From positions 66,461 through 130,460 of the forward strand of contig JAFEAM010000008.1 of assembly GCA_018266395.1 (NCBI GenBank): 64,000 bases of DNA. The letters run 5' to 3'. Shown here piece by piece: positions 26,949 through 36,473 of this stretch. Position 1 is the stretch's first letter, and each line of letters opens with the position of its first letter. Below the pieces are notes generated by a model, which was not told the DNA's origin, ran no database searches, and saw only the letters and a program-made list of their open reading frames with translations. A program made the position numbers and the translations under genes. This DNA comes from Bacteroidota bacterium (lineage in GTDB: Bacteria > Bacteroidota > Bacteroidia > Cytophagales > Cyclobacteriaceae).

Positions 26949-28472
26949 ATGAAAACTAAAATGAACAGACTCTTCCTGGCCGCGGCCTTCCTCCTGGTAA
27001 CTGCAGGAGCAGCTTTGGCGCAGGGACTTCAGCCGGCGATTCAATACTTCAGGCCGTATGATAAGAATGGTTTGAATGTCTTTGAAACTTCAAAGGCTGA
27101 CACTACACCTTATACGGGCTTCAAGGTTCGTTTCGGTGCAGGTTTTACGCAAGGCTACCAGAACATATCACATAGTAATGAGGCCAGAGCCAACCTCGGT
27201 GGTGGTATTCTTGAGACAGCACCTGGTTCAGGTATTTTCAAAAATGCCGCAGGTGTAACGCAACCGATCGTGGCTGACCCCAATGTTTACGGCGGGTTCA
27301 AAAACACGGTGAATAATACCCTGTACACCAACAGTAATCAAGTGTACCAGATGGCCGGTGGCTTCCCGCTTGCACAGGCAAACTTCAACATCGACGTTCA
27401 ACTGACCGACGGTGTACGTGTTAGCCTCGTTTCCTACATGTCATCTCACCACCACAATGAGTTCTGGGTTAAAGGTGGATATTTCCAAATCGACAAAGTT
27501 GGATTTCTTGGAAGTGAATTCATGAACAACCTGTGGAAAAACTTGACGTTGAAAGTCGGTCACATGGAAGTGAACTACGGTGACCAGCACTTCAGGAGAA
27601 GTGACGGTGGCAATACCCTGCTGAACCCCTTCATAGAAAACAATATCATGGATGAGTTCACAACTGAAATTGGTGGTGAATTGTACTGGCAGAAGAACGG
27701 AATCCTCCTCATGGTTGGAATGACCGATGGTGAGATCCAGGGTAACGTAACGAGGCCCAATGACAGGAGCCCGAACCTCTATACCAAGATAGGATATGAC
27801 AAGCAAATAAATGAGAAACTCCGCGTACGTCTCACTGGTTCCATGATGCAAACTAAATCCTCTGTCAGCAACACGCTGTTCGGTGGTGACCGCACTGGTT
27901 CCAACTATCAATATGTACTGCAGCCCTACAATGCTACTCTTACTGGTAACGCTTTTGCAGGCCGCTTCAACCCCGGTTTCTCTGATAACCTGACCACTTT
28001 CATGGTGAACCCCTTCGTGAAATATGGCGGATTTGAATTCTTTGGTACCTGGGAAACTGCCCATGGAAATACTTCCATGGAAAATGGCGAAATCCAGTAC
28101 AGCAATAACACGACCACCACGTTTTCAAAACTTGATGATCGCTATGCACACCAGGTAGCTGCAGAATTGGTGTATCGTTTCGGTAGCCAAAAGCAATTCT
28201 GGGTAGGTGCGAAGTACAATGAAGTAAATGCTACTATCGTAACTGGCGCCAGCAGTGCACAGAATACAACAGGAACAGCCGGTCTTAGCCAGGGAACACG
28301 TCTGCCCGTCAGCGTATACCGCGATGCCTACTGCTTTGGATGGTATCTGACCAAGAACATCGGCTTCAAGGGAGAATATGTAAATCAACACTGGTTTGGA
28401 TATCCTGACGACAACATTCTCTCAGGCGGTAAATTCAATGGATTTGTGATCCAGGGATCAATATCCTTCTAA
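26949..28472 (+). CDS. Large outer-membrane beta-barrel protein (porin-like)
   Basis: 507 residues with a signal peptide (MKTKMNRLFLAAAFLL, cleaved after LAQ). The mature chain is Gly-, Asn- and aromatic-rich with regular beta-strand patterns such as SRKQFWVGAKYNEVN-like segments, and it ends in a strand closing with Phe (FVIQGSISF), the usual signal for the outer-membrane insertion machinery. The number of strands suggests a porin of about 16-18 strands. The cargo is not known. It is flanked by two YceI genes and followed by a strong terminator. Confidence 0.65.
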   Translation: MKTKMNRLFLAAAFLLVTAGAALAQGLQPAIQYFRPYDKNGLNVFETSKADTTPYTGFKVRFGAGFTQGYQNISHSNEARANLGGGILETAPGSGIFKNAAGVTQPIVADPNVYGGFKNTVNNTLYTNSNQVYQMAGGFPLAQANFNIDVQLTDGVRVSLVSYMSSHHHNEFWVKGGYFQIDKVGFLGSEFMNNLWKNLTLKVGHMEVNYGDQHFRRSDGGNTLLNPFIENNIMDEFTTEIGGELYWQKNGILLMVGMTDGEIQGNVTRPNDRSPNLYTKIGYDKQINEKLRVRLTGSMMQTKSSVSNTLFGGDRTGSNYQYVLQPYNATLTGNAFAGRFNPGFSDNLTTFMVNPFVKYGGFEFFGTWETAHGNTSMENGEIQYSNNTTTTFSKLDDRYAHQVAAELVYRFGSQKQFWVGAKYNEVNATIVTGASSAQNTTGTAGLSQGTRLPVSVYRDAYCFGWYLTKNIGFKGEYVNQHWFGYPDDNILSGGKFNGFVIQGSISF

Positions 28473-28498
28473 GAGAAATCATAGTGTATGATAAGATG

Positions 28499-28536
28499 AG
28501 TTTCGGCTGGCGCCCTCGCCGGCCGAAACTTTTTTT
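28499..28536 (+). terminator. Rho-independent terminator after the porin-like gene
   Basis: AGTTTCGGC at 28499-28507 pairs perfectly with GCCGAAACT at 28522-28530, with a GC-rich inner part, and a run of T follows to 28536. It lies 26 bases past the stop codon. It ends the yceI-porin transcript and separates it from the second yceI gene. Confidence 0.85.
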
Positions 28537-28552
28537 CACCCCCAATTGTTAC

Positions 28553-28560
28553 TAAATTTG
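28553..28560 (+). promoter_or_regulatory. -7 box before the second yceI gene
   Basis: TAAATTTG is an exact match to TAnnTTTG and lies ten bases before the first ATG (28570) and 13 before the second (28573). A TTG at the right distance is not clear, as the upstream part is the T-run of the terminator. A nearly leaderless transcript is predicted. Confidence 0.4.
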
Positions 28561-28572
28561 TAGAGGTACATG

Positions 28573-29187
28573 ATGAAACGGTTAGGCCTTTTCCTGCTTA
28601 TTCTGGTTTCCTCAGCGTTTTCCGCCGAGGACGGAACTCCCGTTTTAAGACATCGATTCATTGTTTTGCCCGATAGTAGATTGATGATTGACGGCAAGAC
28701 AAACATCAACGCTTTCCAATGTGCCATTTCACGTTACTGCGGTACCGACACCCTCGTTCTGCAGGAAGGCGGAGTCAACGCAAGGCCGGTTTTCGTGAAG
28801 GGGTTCGTAAGACTGGAAGCGTCAGGCTTTGACTGCGGCATGGCAGCCATGACCCATGATTTCAACAAAACGATAAAGGCCAAAGAACACCCTGTTATCT
28901 CTATTGACTTCAAAGCCTTTGAAAAAGTGCCTTCGCTTAATTGTGGCGAAGAACGATTCAAAAGCACGCTCGCAATCGGCATGGCGGGCAGGTCCAATAC
29001 CTTTGACGTAGAGTGCACCGTGGAGGCGCGCGAAAACGGAGTCATACACCTGAAAGGCGGTAGGGCGTTCCAGTTCTCGGACTTCGGTCTGGAAACACCC
29101 AAACATGCCATGGGTCTCATCAAAGTGAAAGACGACCTTGACGTCCAGTTCCACCTGGTGCTTAAGATCGACGCCAGCCGCTGGTAA
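28573..29187 (+). CDS. YceI-family periplasmic protein (second)
   Basis: 204 residues from the ATG at 28573 (an ATG directly before it gives one more). It has a signal peptide (MKRLGLFLLILVSSAFSAE). The chain is more divergent than the first YceI copy, with more cysteines (six in the mature part, such as FQCAISRYCG and SLNCGEERF). The C-terminal FGLETPKHAMGLIKVKDDL matches the end of the YceI fold. It has its own promoter after a terminator. Confidence 0.65.
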   Translation: MKRLGLFLLILVSSAFSAEDGTPVLRHRFIVLPDSRLMIDGKTNINAFQCAISRYCGTDTLVLQEGGVNARPVFVKGFVRLEASGFDCGMAAMTHDFNKTIKAKEHPVISIDFKAFEKVPSLNCGEERFKSTLAIGMAGRSNTFDVECTVEARENGVIHLKGGRAFQFSDFGLETPKHAMGLIKVKDDLDVQFHLVLKIDASRW

Positions 29188-29217
29188 TTTTACCCACAAC
29201 ATTTCTTTTCCAGTTGC

Positions 29218-29225
29218 TACCTTCG
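29218..29225 (+). promoter_or_regulatory. Possible -7 box before the gabT-like gene
   Basis: TACCTTCG, identical to the box before acsA and one mismatch from TAnnTTTG, lies 19 bases before the ATG at 29245. No clear TTG -33 element is seen. Confidence 0.35.
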
Positions 29226-29244
29226 CGTACACTATTAAGTACGC

Positions 29245-30555
29245 ATGGCCAGGAAATCAGATCAGCTTATTGAAAGAAGGAATGCCATTGTGCCCAATGG
29301 TATGGGCATGTTTACTCCCGTCACCATCACCAGCGGCCGCGGAGCAGTCATAACAGACGCCGATGGAAAGAAATACATAGACTTCGCCGGCGGTATAGGG
29401 GTGCTGAATGCAGGCCATTGTCCAGCCCCGGTGGTTAACGCTATCGTGAAGCAGTCGAAGCAGCTACTTCACTCATGTTTCTCGGTGGCGATCTATGAGC
29501 CATATGTGGTGCTATGTGAGATGCTGGCAGAGATGTTTCCTCACGGAAAGTCCACAAAGGTGATGCTCACGAATTCTGGCGTGGAGGCGGTAGAGAACGC
29601 CGTGAAGATTGCGCGCCAGGCTACAGGCCGTCAGGGAATCATCTGCTTTACGGGGGCGTTCCATGGACGAACACTGCTGGGCATGAGCCTTACTTCCAAG
29701 ACGGGATATAAAGTAGGGTCGGGGCCCTTTGCTCCGGAGGTCTACCGCATTCCTTTCCCTGACTACTACCGTACAGGGGAAGGGCTGAGCATGAAAGATT
29801 TTGTGGACCGAGAACTGCAGGCCTTCGAAGACTATCTGCACACGACTGTGGATGTCTCAAACGTCGCCGCGGTAATTCTGGAACTTGTTCAGGGAGAAGG
29901 AGGCTTTACTGTGGCGCCAAGGGAGTTTGTCCAGGGACTGGAGAAGATCTGTCGGTCAAAAGGAATTCTGATCATCTTTGACGAAGTGCAGACAGGCTTT
30001 GGCAGGACTGGCAAATGGGCAGCCTATGAACACTATGATGTGGTACCCGACCTGTCTACCTGGGCCAAGTCACTTGGAAGCGGAATGCCCATTGGTGCCG
30101 TCATAGGAAGTGCAGATGTGATGGATAAGACAGTGAAGGGAACGCTGGGTGGAACGTATCCAGGCAACCCGGTTGCCTGCGCTGCTGCCATAGCAACCCT
30201 ACGCTATATGAAGACCATCGATATCAATGTCAAGGGTGAGAAGATCGGAGCAACGGTGATGAAATTCTTTCACAAACTTCAATCGGAATGTGATGCCATC
30301 GGTGATGTCCGTGGCCTGGGGGCCATGGTCGCCTTTGAGTTGGTGAAGAATAAAGATCCTCACCAACCTGATCCGGACCTGTGCAAGGCTTTGCTTGCCA
30401 ATTGTGTGAAGAATGGACTACTGCTGATTAGCGCTGGCGTCAACAGCAACGTTATACGTGTATTAAGCCCTTTGGTAATTTCAAATGCACAGCTAACCAA
30501 AGGATTGGGTATCATAAGAACTGAGTTGCTACAACTAACGAAGCGAAAACGCTAA
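29245..30555 (+). CDS. gabT: Class-III aminotransferase, 4-aminobutyrate transaminase type
   Basis: 436 residues, the normal length for GabT. The cofactor site is clear: NSGVEAVENAVKIARQ near residue 110, FHGRTLLGMSLTSK near 150, the Asp of IIFDEVQTGFGRTG near 250, and the PLP lysine in WAKSLGSGMPIGAV near 275. It would transfer the amino group of 4-aminobutyrate or a similar omega-amino acid to 2-oxoglutarate. A succinate-semialdehyde dehydrogenase is not nearby, so the exact substrate is open. It is followed after 79 bases by a secreted peptidase. Confidence 0.82.
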   Translation: MARKSDQLIERRNAIVPNGMGMFTPVTITSGRGAVITDADGKKYIDFAGGIGVLNAGHCPAPVVNAIVKQSKQLLHSCFSVAIYEPYVVLCEMLAEMFPHGKSTKVMLTNSGVEAVENAVKIARQATGRQGIICFTGAFHGRTLLGMSLTSKTGYKVGSGPFAPEVYRIPFPDYYRTGEGLSMKDFVDRELQAFEDYLHTTVDVSNVAAVILELVQGEGGFTVAPREFVQGLEKICRSKGILIIFDEVQTGFGRTGKWAAYEHYDVVPDLSTWAKSLGSGMPIGAVIGSADVMDKTVKGTLGGTYPGNPVACAAAIATLRYMKTIDINVKGEKIGATVMKFFHKLQSECDAIGDVRGLGAMVAFELVKNKDPHQPDPDLCKALLANCVKNGLLLISAGVNSNVIRVLSPLVISNAQLTKGLGIIRTELLQLTKRKR

Positions 30556-30634
30556 CAAGGCCGCTCGTTTCCAGTCTTTGAATTTATCGATACCTTCAGG
30601 ACTCGTATCCGTTTAACTGAATTTATTTCTCACG

Positions 30635-31786
30635 ATGAAAAAGCATTCCATGTTTTTGCTGGCGTTGTCTCTGCTCACGTGCCTGGTCAATGCCCAAACA
30701 AAGCCCCGTGCACGTGACCTCGGCATTCCCTTCGATGGAACACCTGGTACCTACAATGCCATTACCGACGTTGCCGGTGTGGAGGTGGGATTTAAGACAC
30801 TGATCTCAGGAAGCGGCAAACTGGTTGTGGGAAAGGGCCCTGTGAGGACAGGTGTCACCGCCATATTTCCTAAGGGTAAAGGATCGCTGGAACGGGTGTT
30901 TGCTGCCTGGTTTACATTAAATGGTAACGGCGAGATGACTGGCACGACCTGGGTGGAAGAATCAGGAGGGCTTGGTACTCCGGTGATGATCACCAACACG
31001 CACAGCGTTGGATTAGTCAGGGATGCTGTGATAGAATGGTATGCCAGGAAAGTAAAGGGTAGCAATTATTCGGGTGATATCAGCCTTCCCGTGGTTGCAG
31101 AGACCTGGGATGGTTTTCTCAACGACATCAATGGATTTCATGTTAAGAAGGAGCATGTGTTCGAAGCCATGGAAAGCGCAAAGTCCGGCCCGCTGCAAGA
31201 GGGCAATGTGGGTGGAGGCACGGGGATGATTGCTCATGCTTTCAAAGCCGGCACCGGAACGGCTTCACGAAAACTGGAGGCTTCCAAAGGTGGCTACACA
31301 GTCGGCGTGATCGTGCAGGCCAACTATGGTGCAAGGGATCTGCTGACGATTGCCGGCGTTCCGGTCGGAAAGGAAATTACGGATCTGATGCCTGTTCGTA
31401 AGGATGATGATCAGGGATCTATTATTGTAGTGGTGGCTACTGATGCGCCGCTGCTGCCCCATCAGTTGAAGCGGATCGTGACTCGTGTTGCACTCGGCGT
31501 TGGTGTAATGGGAGGCCGTGGCGGCAATTCTTCCGGCGATATTTTTATTGCATTCTCAACTGCCAATCCCGAAGCCTCCAAAAATGAAGGTATCGCGCAC
31601 CTGGAAATGCTTCCCAACGATCAGATCAATCCGCTGTTCAACGCGACGGTCTCTGCAACGGAAGAGGCAATCGTCAACGCCATGGTCGCCGCTGAAACGA
31701 TGGAAGGTGTCAACGGAAATAAGGTGTACGCCATTCCCCACGACCGCCTGGTGACCATCCTGAAGAAATACGGAAGGATCAAATAA
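30635..31786 (+). CDS. P1-family (DmpA/BapA) aminopeptidase, exported
   Basis: 383 residues with a signal peptide (MKKHSMFLLALSLLTCLVNAQ). P1 peptidases are made as one chain and cut themselves before a Ser that becomes the N-terminal nucleophile. Here the site is in GGRGGNSSGDIFIAFS at about residues 295-310. Other family marks are NAITDVAGVEVG and VMITNTHSVGLVRD. Known members release N-terminal D-, beta- or ordinary residues from short peptides. The context does not show which. Confidence 0.87.
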   Translation: MKKHSMFLLALSLLTCLVNAQTKPRARDLGIPFDGTPGTYNAITDVAGVEVGFKTLISGSGKLVVGKGPVRTGVTAIFPKGKGSLERVFAAWFTLNGNGEMTGTTWVEESGGLGTPVMITNTHSVGLVRDAVIEWYARKVKGSNYSGDISLPVVAETWDGFLNDINGFHVKKEHVFEAMESAKSGPLQEGNVGGGTGMIAHAFKAGTGTASRKLEASKGGYTVGVIVQANYGARDLLTIAGVPVGKEITDLMPVRKDDDQGSIIVVVATDAPLLPHQLKRIVTRVALGVGVMGGRGGNSSGDIFIAFSTANPEASKNEGIAHLEMLPNDQINPLFNATVSATEEAIVNAMVAAETMEGVNGNKVYAIPHDRLVTILKKYGRIK

Positions 31787-31793
31787 CCGACGG

Positions 31794-34301
31794 CTACTTG
31801 CTTCCACCGACCAGCCTGCTGTAATAGTCTTTGGCTTCAGCGGCATCCTTCATGACCTTCGCCCTTTCTGCATCATCTCTGAAAGAAAGTGTGGCGAGCC
31901 GGCTTTCGATACGCTCGACCCATTTCAACAGGTAAGCTGCTGAATTCTTTTGTGCGGTGTTGGCTGCGCCCCCCATCAGGAATACGGGATTGGTGGTAGC
32001 ATAGGGATACAGATCGTAGTGATCCGGTTGGGCTTTCTGATTCCATGCACGAAGCAGTATCCATCCCGACTCTTTGGCCTGAATAGCCCCCTGCATTTGA
32101 AATATTTTCTTGCCTTCACCATTGTGAAGTGCGATGACTCTTCCATTGTACACCAATTCAATTCGGTCGACTGGAACATCACTCCTGACTTCAACTGAAT
32201 AGTTGAGCTTTCTTGGCTTTCCTTCCAGGGCGATGCTATCGCCGGCTGTCTTTCCATCCATGGTGAGGGAAAGCAGCGGGCCATTGGTGACAAAGCTTTG
32301 CCCGGCTTTGAGACCCTTTTCAAAGTTGTCTCTGTTGAAGTCTCCGTTTGCTTTGACGTAGACCCGGTTCAACCCAACGGGGCCGCGTAAACTGGCGTAA
32401 TTGGCCATCGCATCCGTCCCGGCCGCAGCGGGGATGCGGAGACCACAGTTCAGCATATGATGCCAGACATAAGCGGAGCCAATATGATCTGCGAAGCCTA
32501 TCACTTCGTAGTAATCCACTTTTCCAAGGGCAGCATCGATGGGAAGTTCACTCATCAGGTTGGCAGACTGTTCCGGCATCACATCCGACTGTTCGAAAGG
32601 ATGTACATATCCTACCAGGCCTTTCTGGGCGTGGGCACGATCAGCAATGGAAGCGTTGTTGGGGAAGAGGCTTTCTACTGCAGTTTGAGAGTAACCCACA
32701 TAGCCAGGGAGGATAAGATGATCCTTCAGACTCAATAATCCAAGGTGGCCCCAGAAGCTGGTATGAAACTCCTGGCTGTGCACCAGGATAGTTTCCTTGT
32801 CTGAAAGGGCATCGGGGGCAACATTGAAATAGTTCACGTCCGGAATGCGCTGCTCTTTGTTCACAACCAGACTGTAGAGGATGTTAAGATCCTCGGCCTT
32901 TGCCTGGGCTATCAGTCTTTCTGGTGTATTCTTGTAGTGTCCGCCATAGTTCATGTGCAGGTGCACATCTCCGGTCCACCATGCTCCGGGAATTGGTATT
33001 TTCTTCATGGTGAGAATTACAGGATTGGTAATCCCTGATGATCCGTTGAGCACAACTTGAGAGGTCTCCCATCCAGGCCCGCGATTTGCCTTGATGGTTA
33101 TCTGCTGTCCCGGCACCAGAAGGGCTGAACGGCCTTTTGTGTGGAAGTAATGATACTCGAAACGGTAAGTGTCCGGATAACGGGAATCGTCGGCCTGCAT
33201 CCAGTCATTGTCTGGCGCGTACGATTTGCCTCTTGCGTCAGTCACACTGACTCTTGCAGGGATTTCCTTTCCGGATTCATCGCGGACAATAATATCAAGT
33301 TGCAGATGGGGCTGGAGATATCTTCGTTCAACTGGCCTTACCTGCCGTTGTGAACCATCCAGGGCATTCACGATCCATAGTGAAGTGTTGCTGCTGCGGT
33401 TGGAGATGAAAGCGATGTACTGCCCGTCAGGGGACCATCGTGGCATGCGGTTGTCGTAATCACCGTAGGTAAGCTGAATCGGATATCCTCCATCGGAAGG
33501 AGTGATCCACAATTGATGCCAATTGTTTCCCAGGTAACTGCTGTAAACAATTCGTGTTCCATCAGGAGAAAGATCCGGCTTGGTCTGCCAGGATGTTTCT
33601 TCGTGACGTATGATCCTGGTGTCACCATTTGAAAGATTCAAGGCCACCAGGTCTCCGGTCCCATGTATAACTTCACGGTTCGATACAAAATACAGTGTCT
33701 TTGCATCGTGAGACCATGCAGGATTGATAGCATGGTCCCAAGCACTGTAATAATATCGCTTAACCGCACTTTTCCTGTCAGGTGTGATACAGCGCGGGGC
33801 AGAGAATTCACCTTTCTGATAGTCCATGATATACAACAAGAAGTGCCCTGTCCCGTGAGTAGACACAAAAGCCAACTGTTTGCCGTCGGGGGACCACCGC
33901 GGCTCCAGGTTTACTGCCCCGTTCGCAGTAATGGACTTTGTGGTTGACGACTGCACGTTCAGCATCATTAGTTCTGTTGCTGCGCCGTTGTAACGGACGA
34001 ATGCAATCATCTTTCCATCTGGTGAAACGTCGGGCTGATAGTCATATCCTATATCGTCTGTCAATTGGACTGAACCCGACTCGTCAGGCACCTGACGCCA
34101 GAGACTTCCTCCCATGGAGTACACCAGGCTTTTGCCATCGGGCATCCAGGCTACTGACGACGGCCCAGTGGTGAGCTGGGGCAAATAAAGCTCCCGGAAA
34201 TAATAATTGTGTGGGAGATCAATCTGCGGAAGAACAGGCACCCTCTGGGCACCCGCAGATAATGACAAAAGAAACAAACAGAAGGATAATAGGAATTTCA
34301 T
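31794..34301 (-). CDS. Exported PD40/TolB-like beta-propeller fused to a CehA/McbA-type PHP metallohydrolase
   Basis: 835 residues with a signal peptide (MKFLLSFCLFLLSLSAGAQ). The N-terminal half has about six PD40 propeller blades, each marked by phrases such as SPDGKMIAFVR and SPDGTRIVYSS. A beta-sandwich linker follows. The C-terminal half begins with TGDVHLHMNYGGH, the first metal-binding motif of the PHP family, as in CehA and McbA, which hydrolyse carbamate and similar amide bonds. Further His residues follow in SFWGHLGLLSLKDH and YVHPFEQ. The substrate is unknown. Confidence 0.8.
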   Translation of the reverse strand: MKFLLSFCLFLLSLSAGAQRVPVLPQIDLPHNYYFRELYLPQLTTGPSSVAWMPDGKSLVYSMGGSLWRQVPDESGSVQLTDDIGYDYQPDVSPDGKMIAFVRYNGAATELMMLNVQSSTTKSITANGAVNLEPRWSPDGKQLAFVSTHGTGHFLLYIMDYQKGEFSAPRCITPDRKSAVKRYYYSAWDHAINPAWSHDAKTLYFVSNREVIHGTGDLVALNLSNGDTRIIRHEETSWQTKPDLSPDGTRIVYSSYLGNNWHQLWITPSDGGYPIQLTYGDYDNRMPRWSPDGQYIAFISNRSSNTSLWIVNALDGSQRQVRPVERRYLQPHLQLDIIVRDESGKEIPARVSVTDARGKSYAPDNDWMQADDSRYPDTYRFEYHYFHTKGRSALLVPGQQITIKANRGPGWETSQVVLNGSSGITNPVILTMKKIPIPGAWWTGDVHLHMNYGGHYKNTPERLIAQAKAEDLNILYSLVVNKEQRIPDVNYFNVAPDALSDKETILVHSQEFHTSFWGHLGLLSLKDHLILPGYVGYSQTAVESLFPNNASIADRAHAQKGLVGYVHPFEQSDVMPEQSANLMSELPIDAALGKVDYYEVIGFADHIGSAYVWHHMLNCGLRIPAAAGTDAMANYASLRGPVGLNRVYVKANGDFNRDNFEKGLKAGQSFVTNGPLLSLTMDGKTAGDSIALEGKPRKLNYSVEVRSDVPVDRIELVYNGRVIALHNGEGKKIFQMQGAIQAKESGWILLRAWNQKAQPDHYDLYPYATTNPVFLMGGAANTAQKNSAAYLLKWVERIESRLATLSFRDDAERAKVMKDAAEAKDYYSRLVGGSK

Positions 34302-34372
34302 TGGTGATGCTTATTGCAGTGTTTACTTTCTGTAATAGATCAGGGTACCTCAATGGTGAGGCATGCCAATCG

Positions 34373-35197
34373 CTAATCAGTAATCAATTTATACCATACA
34401 TTCATATCTTCCAGTCCGGAGTAGATATAACAGTTATTTGTCATCCTCCCGCCATAATGATAGCCAAGCTGATGGAAGACTTTATTCATCCCAAATGACT
34501 GGGCACGTGCAATGGTGTAGGCGCACATGAATCCCTGCGCTTTTATTTTTTTCTCCAGGAAGTAAAGAAGTTGTTGCATCCTGCCTTTGCCCTGTGCCTC
34601 TGGCAGTGTGGCGCAATCGGTGAGTTCGGCATTCTTCCATTTCATATTGGGTTCTGCCGATGCTGCGCTCACAATTTTGCCGTCTTCCTCCAGGTATACA
34701 TAGAGTGTTCCATCCCGAATAGTCTGGAGAACGAAATCAGGATCGTAGATGGGAGTGGGGTAGATCTTCATTACGGAAGCATACAACTCGGCGAGACGCT
34801 TGGCGTCTTCGGGCACGGCCTCAACGATTCCTTTTGGGTCAGGATGAAAGGCAGGGAAGGAAAGTCCATGAACTTTCTGCAGAATGTCTTCTTCAGATTC
34901 GCCGAGAGCAGTCACCTGCCGGTCGTAGTTCAGATACCGGACAAGAAATGCCATGTTGACACCGGCAAAATAGCCGTTGATTACAGCCTCCTGTCTGAAG
35001 CCAGCATCAAGAAAATAATTGACATCGGTTTCCCTGGATTTCAGAATGAGTTTTTCCACCCACGGTTCAATCTGCGCGGTAATAAGGAAAAGCACTTCGT
35101 TCAATGATCCGCTGTAGTCGTCTACCCGGAGTCTCTTGTTGTATGAATCCACGGAGACCCTTACCCACGCCGTTGATGTGCTGGTTTCCTTTATCAC
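34373..35197 (-). CDS. ablB: Putative beta-lysine N-acetyltransferase (AblB/YodP-like)
   Basis: 274 residues with a GNAT domain in the C-terminal half. The acetyl-CoA loop is seen in LPEAQGKGRMQQLLYFLE, followed by MNKVFHQLGYHYGG. The N-terminal part (SGSLNEVLFLITAQIEPWVEKLILKS split by a helix) matches AblB proteins, which acetylate the N6 position of beta-lysine. The start is GTG at 35197, overlapping the M20 gene by four bases. It is the last gene of a five-gene operon with the order of yodTSRQP in Bacillus subtilis. Lysine 2,3-aminomutase, the usual partner, is not in the window. Confidence 0.82.
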   Translation of the reverse strand: MIKETSTSTAWVRVSVDSYNKRLRVDDYSGSLNEVLFLITAQIEPWVEKLILKSRETDVNYFLDAGFRQEAVINGYFAGVNMAFLVRYLNYDRQVTALGESEEDILQKVHGLSFPAFHPDPKGIVEAVPEDAKRLAELYASVMKIYPTPIYDPDFVLQTIRDGTLYVYLEEDGKIVSAASAEPNMKWKNAELTDCATLPEAQGKGRMQQLLYFLEKKIKAQGFMCAYTIARAQSFGMNKVFHQLGYHYGGRMTNNCYIYSGLEDMNVWYKLITD

Positions 35198-36471
35198 CTT
35201 GACTTCACTTCTGAGATTTCACACCAATGGATGATGGTGCGCATGAATAGACGTGCAGCGCGGATCATTTCCTGCAGGTCGATGAATTCATCAGGATAGT
35301 GGGCGACCTTCGTTTCGCCGGGTCCCATTACCACGGCAGGGATGCCGCCCACTTTGCCAAACAACCCTCCATCCGTTCCCCATGGAGATGCTTCAATCTT
35401 AACCTGTCGGTCATAGATACCTGGGAACTCCTTTGATAATATCTGCACAAAGGGATGCTGTTCCTGGATGGCGTTGGGCACCCATTGTGCTCCAAAAAAT
35501 TCAACCTTTGCCGGGTGCTGTTTCAACCATTCGTCAGCGTCAGAAACAGTTCCGATGCTGCTTCTTAGTTCCTGGCGCACGGATTCCATCTCCTCTTCGG
35601 GACCCACGCCAATTCGCCCTTCGATGATGACTTTGTCTGGAACAGAGGAGGGCCAGTTGCCACCCTGAATTTTGCCAACATTGATAGGAAGGGGGATGGG
35701 AATGGAACTGTACAGTGGATCATTTACCCTGAGATTGCGTGTAGTTTCAAGCTGCATGATCGCCTGGTGCACCTTCCATGCCTTGTCTATTGCTGACACC
35801 CCCTCATACCGCGTTCCGGCATGGGCGCTCTTGCCTTCAACGGTTACCCTGAACCACATAGAACCTTGCTGTTTGACAAACAGCTTCATGTTGGTGGGTT
35901 CCGGGATCAATGCTACGTCGGCTTTGTAGCCTCGTATAATAGAGGACAGTGTGCCGGCACCGCCCGACTCTTCTTCAATTACGGACTGGAAGATAATATC
36001 TCCCTTGAGTCTGATTCCGCTTCTGAGGATAGACTCCACCGCAAAGAGCATGGCTACGTTGCCACCCTTCATGTCGGTAGTACCGCGACCATACATCTTG
36101 CCATTATCAATGTCGCCCGAATAAGGGCCGTGCTTCCATTTGGCGACGTCACCTTCGGGGACCACATCGATGTGACCGTTGAGGATGATGGATTTTCCGC
36201 CACCCGTGCCTTTCAGAACACCCACAACATTGGGGCTTCCCGTGTATTCATTCCGTGAAGGAACATAATAAGGATGCTCCAATAACTCTGATCCGGGATC
36301 CCAGGTGTCTACCTGAAGTCCAAGTTCCTTAAGTTTACTGATGACAACATCCTGTGCGCCCTTCTCTTTACCCTGCAGGCTGGGTTGTTGTACTACTTTT
36401 TGCAAGAATGTGAAGGCCTCTTGCTGGTGTTCGTTAATATAAGCCTCTGCTTTTTCCAGTGCGGTGTTCAT
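35194..36471 (-). CDS. M20-family deacylase/peptidase (ArgE/DapE/YodQ-like)
   Basis: 425 residues. The two-metal site of M20 enzymes is present: His and Asp in ILNGHIDVVPEGD, Asp in GRGTTDMKGG, the catalytic Glu pair in VIEEESGGAG and a later His in AHAGTRYEG. The dimerisation domain lies in the middle. No signal peptide, so it works in the cytoplasm. In the operon context it may remove the acetyl group put on by the AblB-like enzyme at another step (inference by analogy to YodQ). It lies 2 bases after CoA-transferase B. Confidence 0.85.
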   Translation of the reverse strand: MNTALEKAEAYINEHQQEAFTFLQKVVQQPSLQGKEKGAQDVVISKLKELGLQVDTWDPGSELLEHPYYVPSRNEYTGSPNVVGVLKGTGGGKSIILNGHIDVVPEGDVAKWKHGPYSGDIDNGKMYGRGTTDMKGGNVAMLFAVESILRSGIRLKGDIIFQSVIEEESGGAGTLSSIIRGYKADVALIPEPTNMKLFVKQQGSMWFRVTVEGKSAHAGTRYEGVSAIDKAWKVHQAIMQLETTRNLRVNDPLYSSIPIPLPINVGKIQGGNWPSSVPDKVIIEGRIGVGPEEEMESVRQELRSSIGTVSDADEWLKQHPAKVEFFGAQWVPNAIQEQHPFVQILSKEFPGIYDRQVKIEASPWGTDGGLFGKVGGIPAVVMGPGETKVAHYPDEFIDLQEMIRAARLFMRTIIHWCEISEVKSR

Positions 36472-36473
36472 AA

